Assembly (NCBI GenBank): GCA_016283985.1
Contig: JAEENZ010000102.1
Span: forward strand, 1 to 7,347
Source of the DNA: Bacteroidales bacterium
GTDB lineage: Bacteria > Bacteroidota > Bacteroidia > Bacteroidales > UBA932
Reading direction: 5' to 3'
Length of the DNA: 7,347 nucleotides
Positions 1 through 6,570 of this stretch are shown here, piece by piece. The position numbers and the translations under genes are program-made. The notes under the pieces were generated by a model. That model saw nothing but the letters and a program-made list of their open reading frames with translations. It was not told the DNA's origin and ran no database searches. Numbering within the stretch: the first letter of the stretch is position 1; the number at the start of each line of letters is the position of its first letter.

Positions 1-192
1 GCATCCGTGCTCGCAAAAACATATCGGGATGACCGTATGAAAGCCCTCGCACAACAGTATCCGGGCTATGGCTGGGAGCGTAACATGGGCTATCCTACCC
101 ACGAACACATCGAGGCCATCCGCCGCCTCGGCTACACCCCCGAACACCGGAAATCCTTCCACCCCGCGGCTCTCGAACCTTCCCTATTTTAA
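1..192 (+). CDS. rnhB: Ribonuclease HII, C-terminal part (5' end outside window)
   Basis: This is the last 63 codons of ribonuclease HII, a cytoplasmic enzyme that cuts the RNA strand of RNA/DNA hybrids and starts removal of single ribonucleotides from DNA. The reading frame is open from base 1, so the gene begins left of the window; the GTG at 7 is an internal valine, not a start. The window opens inside the conserved motif [11 protein letters not shown], equivalent to the family's AASIxAKxxRD; the Asp at codon 10 (bases 28-30) should be the last of the four metal-binding acidic residues. The following [14 protein letters not shown] segment, the [18 protein letters not shown] segment and the terminal SLF are all typical of RNase HII C-termini. 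The gene ends at TAA 190-192, four bases before the stop of the opposing lipoprotein gene, and I see no terminator hairpin between them. The family assignment is secure; nothing can be said about the missing N-terminal part. Confidence 0.93.
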   Translation, partial: ASVLAKTYRDDRMKALAQQYPGYGWERNMGYPTHEHIEAIRRLGYTPEHRKSFHPAALEPSLF

Positions 193-196
193 GGAT

Positions 197-1060
197 TTAA
201 TCTTCAATAGCTAAAGAATCTGCAGGAGGAGCTATATGGGTCTCCGTCCCACTTGCTTTATGTCCGGATCCATGAAAACTAAACCCTACCCCATTATAAG
301 AAATGGAAACACTTGACCCGAAATTATAGGCATAAGCCCAAGAAAAGGTATGATAAAGCGATACGAACGGTTCTCCGGCAACACTAACAATAGATGCATC
401 GCAATACCATCCAAAATGTTGTTCAGAAGATGCCGATAAATCTTTAGAGATCAAAACACCATCTTCTCCAAAAACGGATGTGCACCATATCACATATCTA
501 TATAAAGTCATCCCAAAGGAATTCGTACCTTCATCTGAAAGGGAAAAATCAACAGATCCACTGTATGTGTTTGTGCTATCATTTTCCGCTTTGGTGTTTG
601 TATTTCCGTGTTTGATCAGATACCATCCAATATTATCATATATAACCCCCTCATCAGATACCACGGCTGCCGTGTTATATGTCTTGTCTCCACAACGCCA
701 CCTCGTGTCAACTATCCCCGTCCCTTTCCTTAAATACTCTTCCAACTTAAAAGAGGCTTCTTCGCCTTCTTGTCTCACCAAGACTTCTCCCATTGTGGTA
801 ATAAAGGGTCTTTCAATGGTGCCAAAAGCAACTACCGCTTTCTCATTGAACAGTTCTTTTATCAACCTATCAAAATCCTCTTCGGAAGAAATACGAGCAC
901 GATAAGAATATGCCTCAAGCACTAAACTATCGGTCTGTGTCTCAATAATTAATTTTTCCAGTTGATTTTTCCAATTCGGCTGATTTGCCACAGAAGTGTA
1001 TCTACTACAAGAAACAAAAATCAAAGTCAGAAAAGAGATAAAACAATAAAAACGTTTCAT
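197..1060 (-). CDS. Unrecognised lipoprotein, low G+C, probably accessory
   Basis: The predicted protein has 287 residues and I do not recognise its family. It starts MKRFYCFISFLTLIFVSC: a short basic N-terminus, a hydrophobic stretch (about residues 5-16) and a lipobox-like FVSC with Cys18 as the probable lipidated residue, so the mature protein should be attached to the envelope. Residues about 30-75 look helical (many E, K, L, I). From about 115 onward the chain is rich in Gly, Ser, Thr, Tyr and Trp in short alternating stretches, suggesting beta structure, and it ends in a Gly/Ser/His-rich segment (histidines near 237, 263, 267 and 275). Further cysteines are at 123, 193 and 220. The gene faces away from the operon on its right and converges on rnhB. 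Its base composition is much lower in G+C than its neighbours (24 of 60 at 541-600), suggesting acquisition by transfer or weak selection on codon use. A good promoter lies just upstream at 1084-1114. That it is a real gene is likely; the function is unknown. Confidence 0.75.
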   Translation of the reverse strand: MKRFYCFISFLTLIFVSCSRYTSVANQPNWKNQLEKLIIETQTDSLVLEAYSYRARISSEEDFDRLIKELFNEKAVVAFGTIERPFITTMGEVLVRQEGEEASFKLEEYLRKGTGIVDTRWRCGDKTYNTAAVVSDEGVIYDNIGWYLIKHGNTNTKAENDSTNTYSGSVDFSLSDEGTNSFGMTLYRYVIWCTSVFGEDGVLISKDLSASSEQHFGWYCDASIVSVAGEPFVSLYHTFSWAYAYNFGSSVSISYNGVGFSFHGSGHKASGTETHIAPPADSLAIED

Positions 1061-1083
1061 GATAGTAATTGTTAATGTATAGG

Positions 1084-1114
1084 CAAAATTAACTATTTTT
1101 TTACAATATGCAAA
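1084..1114 (-). promoter_or_regulatory. Bacteroidota-type promoter for the lipoprotein gene
   Basis: Read on the minus strand, TTTG at 1114-1111 is followed after exactly 19 bases by TAATTTTG at 1091-1084. This fits the consensus described for the Bacteroidota primary sigma factor, TTTG-N19-TAnnTTTG. The last base of the -7 element is 23 bases before the lipoprotein ATG at 1060, which leaves a leader of roughly 15-20 bases. No Shine-Dalgarno sequence is visible, as is usual in this phylum. The match was made by eye and the transcription start is inferred. Confidence 0.65.
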
Positions 1115-1150
1115 TGATAAACTTAAATGGCTTTTCTGATTTTTCTTTGT

Positions 1151-1158
1151 TATATTTG
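1151..1158 (+). promoter_or_regulatory. Probable -7 element driving the S46 peptidase operon
   Basis: TATATTTG is a full match to the Bacteroidota -7 element TAnnTTTG and lies 19 bases before the ATG at 1178. At 19-21 bases upstream I find no good TTTG; the bases there match at only two of four positions, so the -33 element is weak or absent, which could mean the promoter depends on an activator. A start around 1162-1166 would give a leader of only about 12-16 bases. This site also argues against the upstream in-frame ATG at 1127, which would place the promoter inside the coding region. Confidence 0.5.
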
Positions 1159-1174
1159 TAGGTTAAAAACCTAC
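1158..1174. repeat. Perfect inverted repeat between -7 box and start codon
   Basis: GTAGGTT (1158-1164), a centre of AAA (1165-1167), and AACCTAC (1168-1174) form a perfect 7-bp inverted repeat that begins on the last base of the -7 box and ends three bases before the ATG at 1178. It would span the likely transcription start. As DNA it could be an operator for a dimeric regulator; as RNA only part of it would be transcribed if the start is near 1163, so an operator fits better than a leader hairpin. There is no T-tract, so it is not a typical terminator. The role is inference. Confidence 0.45.
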
Positions 1175-1177
1175 ACG

Positions 1178-3145
1178 ATGAAAAAGTTATTGATTTCAAT
1201 GGCCTGCATTCTCGGCGCCCTGTCCACCTGGGCCGATGAGGGCATGTGGCTCCTGCCCATGCTGCAGAAGTTCAACGAAGAAGCGATGCGCAACATCGGC
1301 TGCCGCCTGACGGCCGAAGACATCTACAATATCAATCACGCATCCCTGAAGGACGCCATAGTGCAGTTCGGGGGCGGATGCACCGCCGAGGTAATCTCGC
1401 AGCAGGGCCTGCTTTCCACCAACCACCACTGCGGCTACAGCAGCATCCAGCGCCTTTCCACCCCGGAAAAGAACTATCTGGAGGACGGATTCTTCGCCAA
1501 GAGCTTCGAGGAGGAGATCCCCGTTCCGGGCCTCACGGTGAAGTTCATGAAAAGCATGGAGGACGTGACCGACAAGCTGGAAAAGCTCGATGGGGAAGCG
1601 TTCAACAATGCGAAGAAAGAAATCGAGGAAGCCGCCATCCTGGCCAATCCCGGCTGCACTGCCAAAGTTACTTCTTTCTACAACAACAATGTCTGGTATC
1701 TCATAGTCTATCAGACTTTCAAGGATATCCGCTTCGTAGGCGCGCCCCCGGCATCGATGGGCAAGTTCGGCGGAGAGACCGACAACTGGATGTGGCCCCG
1801 TCACACCTGCGACTTCTCGCTTTTCCGCATCTACGCCGACAAGGACAATAACCCGGCCACGTACTCAAAGGACAACAAGCCCTACACTCCGGCCAAATCT
1901 CTAAAAATCTCCCTCAAGGGCGTTCAGGAAGGGGATTTCACCTTCATCATGGGTTTCCCCGGACGCACCCAGCGTTTCCAGACCGCAGCCCAGCTGCAGG
2001 ATATGGTGGAGATGAACAATCTCCGCGTGGAGGCACGCACGGTACGCCAGAAGGTGATGTGGGAAGAGATGATGGCGGATCCGGTCGTCCGCCTGAAATA
2101 TGCCGACAAGTTCGCCGGCAGCGCCAACGGATGGAAGAAATGGCAGGGCGAGGACCTGGCATTCAGGAAACTGAACATCATCGGCCGCGAAGAGGCCAAG
2201 GAAGAGGCCCTCACCAAATGGATAGACAAGAAGAAATCCCGCCGCGAGGCCTGGGGATCCGCCATCGGTGACATTGAGAAGTACATCGCCGACCGCAAGA
2301 CCGACTACTATAACTTCCTGCTGATCACCGAAACGATAGGCAGAATAGAGTTGATAGACAAGCTGACCGGCTCCAAGGGCTTCCTGGAGAAGGATTACGA
2401 CAAGGATGTGGACCGTAAGATAGCCAAAGCCGTGATGGGCTTCTATCTCGACAAGGTCACCCCCGGATACAAGGTTCAGCCGAAGGATTGGGATCTTACC
2501 AAGGAGAACATCGATGCATACATTGACTGGCTCTTCGAGGGCGAGAACGAGCAGGGCGCAAAGGATCTCGAAGAAGCAATAAGCGTCGTGATGGAAGAGA
2601 AGATGAATTCCAAAATGCCGGAGAGTTTCCCCAAGGCCACGAAGAATTTCGGAGCCGCCCTCCTCGCCTGGAACAAGGGCAAGGCAAGCTATCCGGACGC
2701 AAACTTCACCATGCGCCTGACCTACGGTACGGTTAAACCCTACTCCCCCAAGGACGGCGTGAGCTACTGGTACTGGTGCACCGCCAACGGCATCCTCGAG
2801 AAGGAGAATCCGGATGACTACGAGTTCCGCGTGCCCGCCAAGGTGCACGATCTCATCGTAGCGAAGGACTTCGGCCGCTATGCCGATAAGGACGGGCAGC
2901 TCCATACCTGCTTCCTCTCCAACAACGACATCACAGGAGGCAACTCCGGCAGCCCCGTGCTCGACGCGGACGGCAATCTCATCGGCCTGGCCTTCGACGG
3001 CAACTGGGAGAGCATGTCCAGCGACGTCATGTTCGAACCGGACCTCCAGCGCTGCATCAACGTAGACATACGCTATGTGCTCTGGATGGTGGAGAAATGG
3101 GGCGAGGCCCACAACATCATCGATGAACTTGAATTTGCGAAATGA
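1178..3145 (+). CDS. S46 family dipeptidyl-peptidase, DPP7-like
   Basis: This 655-residue secreted serine peptidase should remove dipeptides from the N-termini of peptides in the periplasm, feeding amino-acid catabolism. I chose the ATG at 1178 because it gives a clean signal peptide (MKKLLISMACILGALSTWA, cut before DEGMW); the earlier in-frame ATG at 1127 lies upstream of the promoter. The chymotrypsin-like triad is visible: His84 in TNHHCGYSSIQ, Asp212 in WPRHTCDFSLFR, and Ser590 in TGGNSGSP. Cys68 and Cys85 sit where chymotrypsin-fold enzymes form a disulfide. Residue 608, 18 after the catalytic Ser, is Gly (AFDGNWE); from memory DPP7 has Gly here and DPP11 has Arg, so preference for hydrophobic rather than acidic P1 residues is likely. 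The charged region at about 275-500 corresponds to the helical domain. The protein is some 55-65 residues shorter than the Porphyromonas DPP7/DPP11 enzymes I recall. Its TGA overlaps the ATG of the next gene. The family is certain and the specificity is inferred. Confidence 0.95.
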   Translation: MKKLLISMACILGALSTWADEGMWLLPMLQKFNEEAMRNIGCRLTAEDIYNINHASLKDAIVQFGGGCTAEVISQQGLLSTNHHCGYSSIQRLSTPEKNYLEDGFFAKSFEEEIPVPGLTVKFMKSMEDVTDKLEKLDGEAFNNAKKEIEEAAILANPGCTAKVTSFYNNNVWYLIVYQTFKDIRFVGAPPASMGKFGGETDNWMWPRHTCDFSLFRIYADKDNNPATYSKDNKPYTPAKSLKISLKGVQEGDFTFIMGFPGRTQRFQTAAQLQDMVEMNNLRVEARTVRQKVMWEEMMADPVVRLKYADKFAGSANGWKKWQGEDLAFRKLNIIGREEAKEEALTKWIDKKKSRREAWGSAIGDIEKYIADRKTDYYNFLLITETIGRIELIDKLTGSKGFLEKDYDKDVDRKIAKAVMGFYLDKVTPGYKVQPKDWDLTKENIDAYIDWLFEGENEQGAKDLEEAISVVMEEKMNSKMPESFPKATKNFGAALLAWNKGKASYPDANFTMRLTYGTVKPYSPKDGVSYWYWCTANGILEKENPDDYEFRVPAKVHDLIVAKDFGRYADKDGQLHTCFLSNNDITGGNSGSPVLDADGNLIGLAFDGNWESMSSDVMFEPDLQRCINVDIRYVLWMVEKWGEAHNIIDELEFAK

Positions 3146-4197
3146 CCGCTGAAGAGATAAAGGAATACCTGCGCGAGGTGCATCATCCCGCCAAGGAGGA
3201 CCGCGATATCGTGGACCTGGGGATGGTGCAGGGAATAGAAATCGGGGACGGCTCCGTGGTCGTCACCCTGGGCTTCCCCAAGCAGCGCGACCCGCTGCGC
3301 AAATACATCGTGGGGGCCACCCGGGCCACCCTCATCAGGCATCTCGGCAAGGATGTGCAGGCGGAAGTCCGGGAAGTGGAGATCGAAACTCCGGCCAAGA
3401 AGGGCACCGAATTCACCAAGGAGACGCTGCTGAGCGTGAAGCACATAATCGGCATAGCCTCCGGCAAGGGCGGCGTGGGCAAGTCCACCGTCGCGGTGAA
3501 CCTGGCGGTGGCCCTGGCGAGGCTGGGGTACAAGGTCGGGCTTGCCGACGCCGACGTGTACGGCCCATCCATCCCCGTGATGACGGGAACGGAAGGATAC
3601 CGCCCGGAGGCGGAGAACATCAACGGCAAGGACTACATCATCCCCCTGGAAAAATACGGGGTGAAGTGGATGAGCATAGGCTACTTCGCGGAGAAGGGGC
3701 AGGCCCTGGTGTGGCGCGGCCCGATGGCATCGAACGCCCTCAAGCAGCTGGTACTCCAGGTCAACTGGGGGCCGCTCGACTATCTGCTGATAGACATGCC
3801 CCCCGGCACCGGCGACATCCACATCTCCCTGGTGCAGGAAATCGGCATCGAGGGGGCCGTGATCGTGACCACGCCCCAGACGGTGGCGCTGGCGGATGTG
3901 GAGAAGGGTGTGAACATGTTCCGCCTGGAATCCATCGACAAGCCGGTCTTCGGCCTGGTAGAGAACATGGCCTGGTTCACCCCGGAGGAGCATCCGGACG
4001 AGAAATACTACATCTTCGGCCGCGACGGCGGTGCGCAGATGGCATCCGCCCTCGGCATACCCCTCCTCGGGCGCATCCCGCTCGTGCAGAGCATTCGCGA
4101 GAACGGCGACGACGGCACCCCCGCCGCCATGTCCTCCCGCCCCGACGGGGTGGCGTTCGTGGAACTGGCCGGAAACCTAGTGAAACAGATTAAATAA
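3142..4197 (+). CDS. mrp: Mrp/ApbC-type P-loop ATPase with N-terminal MIP18-like domain, no cysteines
   Basis: The 351-residue cytoplasmic protein belongs to the Mrp/NBP35/ApbC family, whose members are associated with carrying or assembling iron-sulfur clusters. Residues about 1-80 form the MIP18-like (DUF59) domain, with DIVDLGMVQGIEI and a beta-rich VVVTLGFP stretch. Residues about 100-345 form the ATPase, with the deviant Walker A GIASGKGGVGKST (104-116), the ADADVYGPSIP switch region (135-145) and LLIDMPPGTGD (215-225). In many relatives a CXXC follows the ENM segment; here residues 274-292 read ENMAWFT then PEEHPDEKYYIF, and I find no cysteine anywhere in the chain. I recall Bacteroides homologues with a similar replacement, so this is probably a lineage trait and not damage. 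The start overlaps the peptidase stop in an ATGA (3142-3145), pointing to translational coupling. The gene ends six bases before aspS. Family assignment is secure; whether it handles Fe-S clusters is open. Confidence 0.95.
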   Translation: MTAEEIKEYLREVHHPAKEDRDIVDLGMVQGIEIGDGSVVVTLGFPKQRDPLRKYIVGATRATLIRHLGKDVQAEVREVEIETPAKKGTEFTKETLLSVKHIIGIASGKGGVGKSTVAVNLAVALARLGYKVGLADADVYGPSIPVMTGTEGYRPEAENINGKDYIIPLEKYGVKWMSIGYFAEKGQALVWRGPMASNALKQLVLQVNWGPLDYLLIDMPPGTGDIHISLVQEIGIEGAVIVTTPQTVALADVEKGVNMFRLESIDKPVFGLVENMAWFTPEEHPDEKYYIFGRDGGAQMASALGIPLLGRIPLVQSIRENGDDGTPAAMSSRPDGVAFVELAGNLVKQIK

Positions 4198-4203
4198 GCA
4201 TAT

Positions 4204-5976
4204 ATGTACAGAACTGCAACCTGCGGAGAACTCCGCATTAGTGATGTTGGAAAGGCTGTGACCCTCGCCGGGTGGGTGCAGCGCTCACGTAAACTCGGCG
4301 GAATGACATTCATAGATTTAAGGGACCGCTACGGAATCACCCAGCTCGTGGTGGAGGCTGACGCCCCTGCTGAACTGGTGGAGACCGCGACCGGCCTGGG
4401 ACGCGAATTCGTAATCCAGGTGAAGGGCGAGGTGGTAGAACGTTCCAGCAAGAATGCCAAGATGCCCACCGGAGACATAGAGATCCGCGTGAGCACCATA
4501 AATATCCTCAACAAGAGCCTGACTCCCCCCTTCACCATCGAGGACCAGAGTGACGGAGGCGAGGACCTGCGTGCCAAATACCGCTACCTCGACCTCCGCA
4601 GGAACCCCCTGAAGAAGGCGCTGGAGCTGCGGCACCGCATCGCGCACGAGGTGCGCAACTATCTGGATTCCAAGGGATTCCTGGAGATTGAGACCCCGTA
4701 TCTCATCAAGTCTACCCCCGAGGGCGCCCGCGATTTCGTGGTGCCTTCCCGCATGAACCCCGGCCAGTTCTACGCCCTGCCGCAGAGCCCCCAGACCTTC
4801 AAGCAGCTGCTGATGGTGGCCGGCTACGACCGCTACTTCCAGATCGTGCGCTGTTTCCGCGATGAGGACCTGCGCGCCGACCGCCAGCCCGAGTTCACGC
4901 AGATCGACTGCGAGATGAGCTTCGTTGAGCAGGAGGACGTGCTGAACATGTTCGAGGGCATGATGCGCACCCTCTTCAAGAACGTGCTCGACGTGGAGAT
5001 CCCGAATCCTCTCCCCCGCATGAGCTGGTACGACGCGATGGACAACTACGGTTCCGACAAGCCGGACATCCGCTTCGGCATGACCATACACGAAATCACC
5101 GGCCTCGCCCAGGGCCATGGATTCGGCGTATTCGACGGCGTGCCTTACGTGGGCGCCATCTCCGTACCCGGCGCAGCGGCCTACACCCGCAAGCAGATAG
5201 ACGAGCTCACCGAGTGGGTGAAGCGCCCGCAGGTGGGCGCCAAGGGCCTGGTTTACATCAAGTTGAACGAGGACGGAACTGTGAAGTCTTCTGTAGACAA
5301 GTTCTTCTCCGAGGAAGATTTGAAGGCGATTGCCGGCGCCGTCGAGGCCAAGACAGGCGACATGATCCTGGTGCTCTGCGGCGAGAAGCGCAAGACCCAG
5401 ACCCAGCTCGGCGTACTGCGCCTCGAGATGGGCGGACGCCTCGGCCTTCGTGACCCGAAGGTCTTCGCACCCCTCTGGATCGTGGACTTCCCCCTGCTCG
5501 AATGGAGCGAGGAGGACGGTCGCTTCTACGCAATGCACCATCCCTTCACAGCCCCCAAACCGGAGCATATGGAATGGTTCTACTCCGACAAGAAGGAGGA
5601 CCTCGAGCGCGTCTGCGCCAATGCTTACGACTTCGTGCTGAACGGCAACGAACTCGGCGGCGGATCCATCCGTATCCACGAGGCGGCCGTGCAGGAGCGC
5701 ATGTTCGAGGTGCTCGGCATAGGCAAGGAAGAGGCCGACTACAAGTTCGGCTTCATCATCAACGCCTTCAAGTTCGGCGCCCCGCCTCACGGAGGCCTCG
5801 CGTTCGGATTCGACCGCACCTGTGCCCTCTTCGGCGGGCAGGAGACCATCCGCGACTACATCGCATTCCCCAAGAACAATCAGGGCCGCGACGTGATGAT
5901 AGACGCTCCTTCCCTTATCGACGCCGTGCAGATGGACGAGCTCTGCCTGGCCTCAACCGTAAAAACAGATGCTTAA
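4204..5976 (+). CDS. aspS: Aspartyl-tRNA synthetase, bacterial type
   Basis: The 590-residue cytoplasmic class IIb synthetase joins aspartate to tRNA(Asp). An N-terminal OB-fold anticodon-binding domain (about 1-110; [20 protein letters not shown]) is followed by the catalytic core. The core includes motif 1 around FLEIETPYL (159-167), QSPQ (194-197), motif 2 [18 protein letters not shown] (218-235), the bacterial GAD-type insertion (about 290-420), and motif 3 [10 protein letters not shown] (530-539). The length matches bacterial AspRS. Residue 31 is Leu in the RKLGG loop; from memory discriminating enzymes such as that of E. coli have Leu here while non-discriminating ones have His, so this enzyme probably charges only tRNA(Asp), and the organism should then use a separate AsnRS. 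The start [16 protein letters not shown] is typical of the family. The gene lies six bases after mrp, and its last eight bases overlap the start of the next gene, so both are probably in one operon. Confidence 0.97.
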   Translation: MYRTATCGELRISDVGKAVTLAGWVQRSRKLGGMTFIDLRDRYGITQLVVEADAPAELVETATGLGREFVIQVKGEVVERSSKNAKMPTGDIEIRVSTINILNKSLTPPFTIEDQSDGGEDLRAKYRYLDLRRNPLKKALELRHRIAHEVRNYLDSKGFLEIETPYLIKSTPEGARDFVVPSRMNPGQFYALPQSPQTFKQLLMVAGYDRYFQIVRCFRDEDLRADRQPEFTQIDCEMSFVEQEDVLNMFEGMMRTLFKNVLDVEIPNPLPRMSWYDAMDNYGSDKPDIRFGMTIHEITGLAQGHGFGVFDGVPYVGAISVPGAAAYTRKQIDELTEWVKRPQVGAKGLVYIKLNEDGTVKSSVDKFFSEEDLKAIAGAVEAKTGDMILVLCGEKRKTQTQLGVLRLEMGGRLGLRDPKVFAPLWIVDFPLLEWSEEDGRFYAMHHPFTAPKPEHMEWFYSDKKEDLERVCANAYDFVLNGNELGGGSIRIHEAAVQERMFEVLGIGKEEADYKFGFIINAFKFGAPPHGGLAFGFDRTCALFGGQETIRDYIAFPKNNQGRDVMIDAPSLIDAVQMDELCLASTVKTDA

Positions 5977-6568
5977 GGTTCCTTTCGGCGGATTATCGGA
6001 GCCGCAGCGGCTCGACTGCCTCAACTGGCCTGCATGGCCCTACAAGCCCTCCGTGGAGTTCCGCATCGGTTACGACGATGACGGGATCCGCCTGGAGTGG
6101 ACGGTTGAGGAGCAGACGATACGCGCGCTTCAGGGATTACCCGGCGGGGAGGTTTACGAGGATTCCTGCGTGGAGTTTTTCTTCAAGCCTTCGGCCGATG
6201 ATCCCCACTACTACAACTTCGAGTGGAACGCGATAGGGAACCTCTGCGTTTCGTGGAGGACCGGGCGCTTCGATGCCGAACCGGCACCCGGAACGGTTTA
6301 TGAACTGGTGCGGGCCGAGGCTTCCTGCGGACTGCTGCCTTTCGGCGAGAGGCAGGCCAAGGGACCCTGGACACTAAAGGTTTTCATCCCGCTGAAGGCA
6401 TTATGGAAGACTCCGTTTGAGAGCCTTCGCGGCCTTCAGGCCCGGGCAAACTTTTACAAGTGCGGCGACGGTCTCACCGTGCCCCACTTCGTGACCTGGG
6501 CTCCCATCGCCACCGAAAAACCGGACTACCACCGCCCGGAATACTTTGCTGAACTTGATTTTGAATGA
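5969..6568 (+). CDS. CBM9-like (carbohydrate-binding family 9-like) protein, no signal peptide
   Basis: The predicted 199-residue protein resembles the stand-alone carbohydrate-binding family 9-like proteins of Bacteroidota. The visible family features, in order, are [13 protein letters not shown] (62-74), [11 protein letters not shown] (81-91), WTLKVFIPL (134-142), ANFYKCGDG (160-168), HFVTWAPI (173-180) and [11 protein letters not shown] (188-198). These match the pattern of a DxxVExFF strand, a Tyr/Phe/Asn strand, a WxxxxxIP strand and a C-terminal W-P...HxPExF segment. Many aromatic residues could form a sugar-binding face. CBM9 domains usually sit on secreted glycoside hydrolases, but here there is no catalytic domain, no signal peptide and no membrane segment, so the protein is probably cytoplasmic. 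The ATG at 5969 lies inside the last codons of aspS (8-base overlap), indicating coupling. Four cysteines (67, 93, 120, 165) also fit a reducing compartment. The fold assignment is from remembered motifs; the ligand and role are unknown, and binding to sugar is not shown. Confidence 0.72.
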   Translation: MLKVPFGGLSEPQRLDCLNWPAWPYKPSVEFRIGYDDDGIRLEWTVEEQTIRALQGLPGGEVYEDSCVEFFFKPSADDPHYYNFEWNAIGNLCVSWRTGRFDAEPAPGTVYELVRAEASCGLLPFGERQAKGPWTLKVFIPLKALWKTPFESLRGLQARANFYKCGDGLTVPHFVTWAPIATEKPDYHRPEYFAELDFE

Positions 6569-6570
6569 TT

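Noticed and set aside
480..905. 141-codon open frame on the plus strand in the low-G+C region
   Set aside because: It is opposite the lipoprotein gene, which has the better start, signal peptide and promoter. I considered it because the region is A+T-rich and a 141-codon frame is less expected there, but found nothing to support it.
1158..1174. Inverted repeat as an intrinsic terminator
   Set aside because: No T-tract follows on the plus strand and the repeat sits directly before a start codon, so a regulatory role is more plausible.
1127..1177. Upstream in-frame ATG for the S46 peptidase
   Set aside because: Use of this start would add 17 residues ahead of a normal signal peptide and put the TATATTTG promoter box inside the coding region.
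1901..3112. 403-codon open frame on the minus strand
   Set aside because: It is antisense to the S46 peptidase. The rich Val/Leu/His/Glu composition is what the reverse strand of this gene's codons gives, and there is no promoter or recognisable family.
3073..3993. 306-codon open frame on the minus strand
   Set aside because: It is antisense to mrp and the peptidase tail, with a composition (many His, Gly, Val, Asp) typical of a shadow frame.
4318..5790. 490-codon open frame on the minus strand
   Set aside because: It lies wholly antisense to aspS, whose class II motifs are beyond doubt. Long open frames opposite G+C-rich genes are expected, and the translation shows no signal, motif or domain I recognise.
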